Source: Allobosea lupini
Lineage (GTDB): Bacteria > Pseudomonadota > Alphaproteobacteria > Rhizobiales > Beijerinckiaceae
Assembly: GCF_900109525.1 (NCBI RefSeq)
Contig: NZ_FOAN01000005.1
Span: forward strand, 186,001 to 250,000
Length of the DNA stretch: 64,000 nucleotides
Direction of reading: 5' to 3'
Each line of letters opens with the position of its first letter. Position 1 is the stretch's first letter. A program made the position numbers and the translations under genes. The notes under the pieces are model-generated. The model had not been told where the DNA came from and ran no database searches. It saw only the letters and a program-made list of their open reading frames with translations. Positions 63,270-64,000 of this stretch are shown here, one piece after another.

Positions 63270-64000
63270 ATGCTGATCGCCCACATCACCGACCTTCACA
63301 TCCGCCCGCTCGGCAAGCCGGCCTATCGCGTCTCCGAGACCAATGCCCTGACCGAGCGCGCGCTCGACGTCGTCGCGGCCCTGCGCCCGCAGCCGGATGC
63401 GCTGGTGATCACCGGCGACCTCACCGATTGCGGCCTCGCCGAGGAATACGGGCTGCTGGCCAACCTGCTGGAACGGATCGAGGTGCCGGTGCTGCTGCTG
63501 CCGGGCAATCACGATCGCCGCGAGACCTTGACGACCGGCCTGACGCTCGGACCGCACGCCGTGCTCGACGACGGCTTCGTCCAGTTCAGCGCCGACCTCG
63601 GCGATGTCAGGCTGATCGGCCTCGACACCCTGCTGCCCGGCCAGAGCGCCGGCGCACTCTGCGACAAGCGCCTCGGCTTCCTGGAGAAGGCGCTCGCCGG
63701 TGCGAACTGCAAGCCGGTCGTCATCTTCATGCACCACCCGCCCTTCGACTGCGGCATCATCCACATGGACCGAATTCGCCTGCTCGAAGGCGCTGATGGC
63801 TTCCGCGAGATCGTCGCCCGTTATCCGAATGTCGAGCGCATTCTCTGCGGCCACCATCACCGGCCGATCACGACGCGCTTCGCCGGCACGATCGCGCAGA
63901 TCGCTCCGAGCGTGACGCATCAGGTCACGCTCGATCTCGCGCCCGAAGGTCCGGCGACCTTCCATATGGAGCCGCCGGCTTACTACCTGCACAGCTATCG
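63270..64000 (+). CDS. GpdQ-like metallophosphodiesterase, 3' end outside window
   Basis: At least 243 residues; no stop before the window end. All seven metal ligands of Enterobacter GpdQ occur at the same numbers: Asp8 and His10 (HITDLH), Asp50 (VITGDLTD), Asn80 (LPGNHD), His156 (FMHHPP), His195 and His197 (CGHHH). This class hydrolyses glycerophosphodiesters and some cyclic nucleotides (CpdA relatives). Downstream of a Ugp-like transporter, release of glycerol-3-phosphate from imported diesters is the favoured inference. Confidence 0.88.
   Translation, partial: MLIAHITDLHIRPLGKPAYRVSETNALTERALDVVAALRPQPDALVITGDLTDCGLAEEYGLLANLLERIEVPVLLLPGNHDRRETLTTGLTLGPHAVLDDGFVQFSADLGDVRLIGLDTLLPGQSAGALCDKRLGFLEKALAGANCKPVVIFMHHPPFDCGIIHMDRIRLLEGADGFREIVARYPNVERILCGHHHRPITTRFAGTIAQIAPSVTHQVTLDLAPEGPATFHMEPPAYYLHSY

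Overview
The window is a single high-GC chromosomal segment from an alphaproteobacterium, most likely of the order Hyphomicrobiales (Rhizobiales) and probably Bosea-like. Evidence for this is the mdh-sucC-sucD-sucA-sucB-lpd operon, an FMN riboswitch in front of a Brucella-type RibH2 lumazine synthase, an ornithine decarboxylase behind a long structured leader, an Omp19-type Inh lipoprotein, and a perfect CtrA box. The genus is inference. No rRNA, tRNA, CRISPR array, transposase, integrase or phage gene was seen; mobile-like DNA is limited to small palindromic intergenic repeats.

Layout. 0-15 kb: the 3' end of pncB; a GlxA-type AraC regulator followed by a LOV-GGDEF-EAL photoreceptor; FMN riboswitch and ribH2; an Xre-RES toxin-antitoxin operon with an EEP-family phosphatase/nuclease behind it; an alpha/beta hydrolase, a TPR lipid- or envelope-facing protein, rpmJ, a DUF533/TerB protein, an MFS transporter, a NIPSNAP protein, a class I aminotransferase, and an unusual fusion of a papain-like protease to an alpha/beta hydrolase.

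15-38 kb: a catabolic island. It holds an IlvD/Edd sugar-acid dehydratase, a PEP-mutase/isocitrate-lyase-superfamily enzyme, two GNAT acetyltransferases, an SDR dehydrogenase, two tandem DenD-like dehydrogenases, a D-2-hydroxyacid dehydrogenase, a GntR/FCD regulator, a complete CUT1 sugar ABC transporter, two beta-hydroxyacid dehydrogenases, a LacI regulator, a DMT exporter/importer, then a cytosine-deaminase-like amidohydrolase, a GlcD-type FAD oxidase, a flavodoxin-fold oxidoreductase and MarR. Five similar LacI-type palindromes with a central CG lie in front of genes across this island, and a 17-bp near-repeat flanks the gntR gene; together they suggest two overlapping local regulons for uptake and oxidation of sugar acids.

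38-55 kb: housekeeping. folD, a SAM methyltransferase with a CtrA box, the TCA operon (mdh to lpd, with a MAPEG gene inserted between sucB and lpd and REP-like palindromes in two of its gaps), zapE-tetR, a LysR/LysE pair, a GNAT gene and an Omp19-like lipoprotein.

55-64 kb: a RidA-family protein lacking the usual arginine, opgG/opgD, the leader-controlled ornithine decarboxylase with a downstream GNAT gene, and an ABC transporter (two permeases and a binding protein) followed by a GpdQ-like phosphodiesterase, which suggests uptake and hydrolysis of glycerophosphodiesters or glycerol phosphate. The last gene is cut by the window end.
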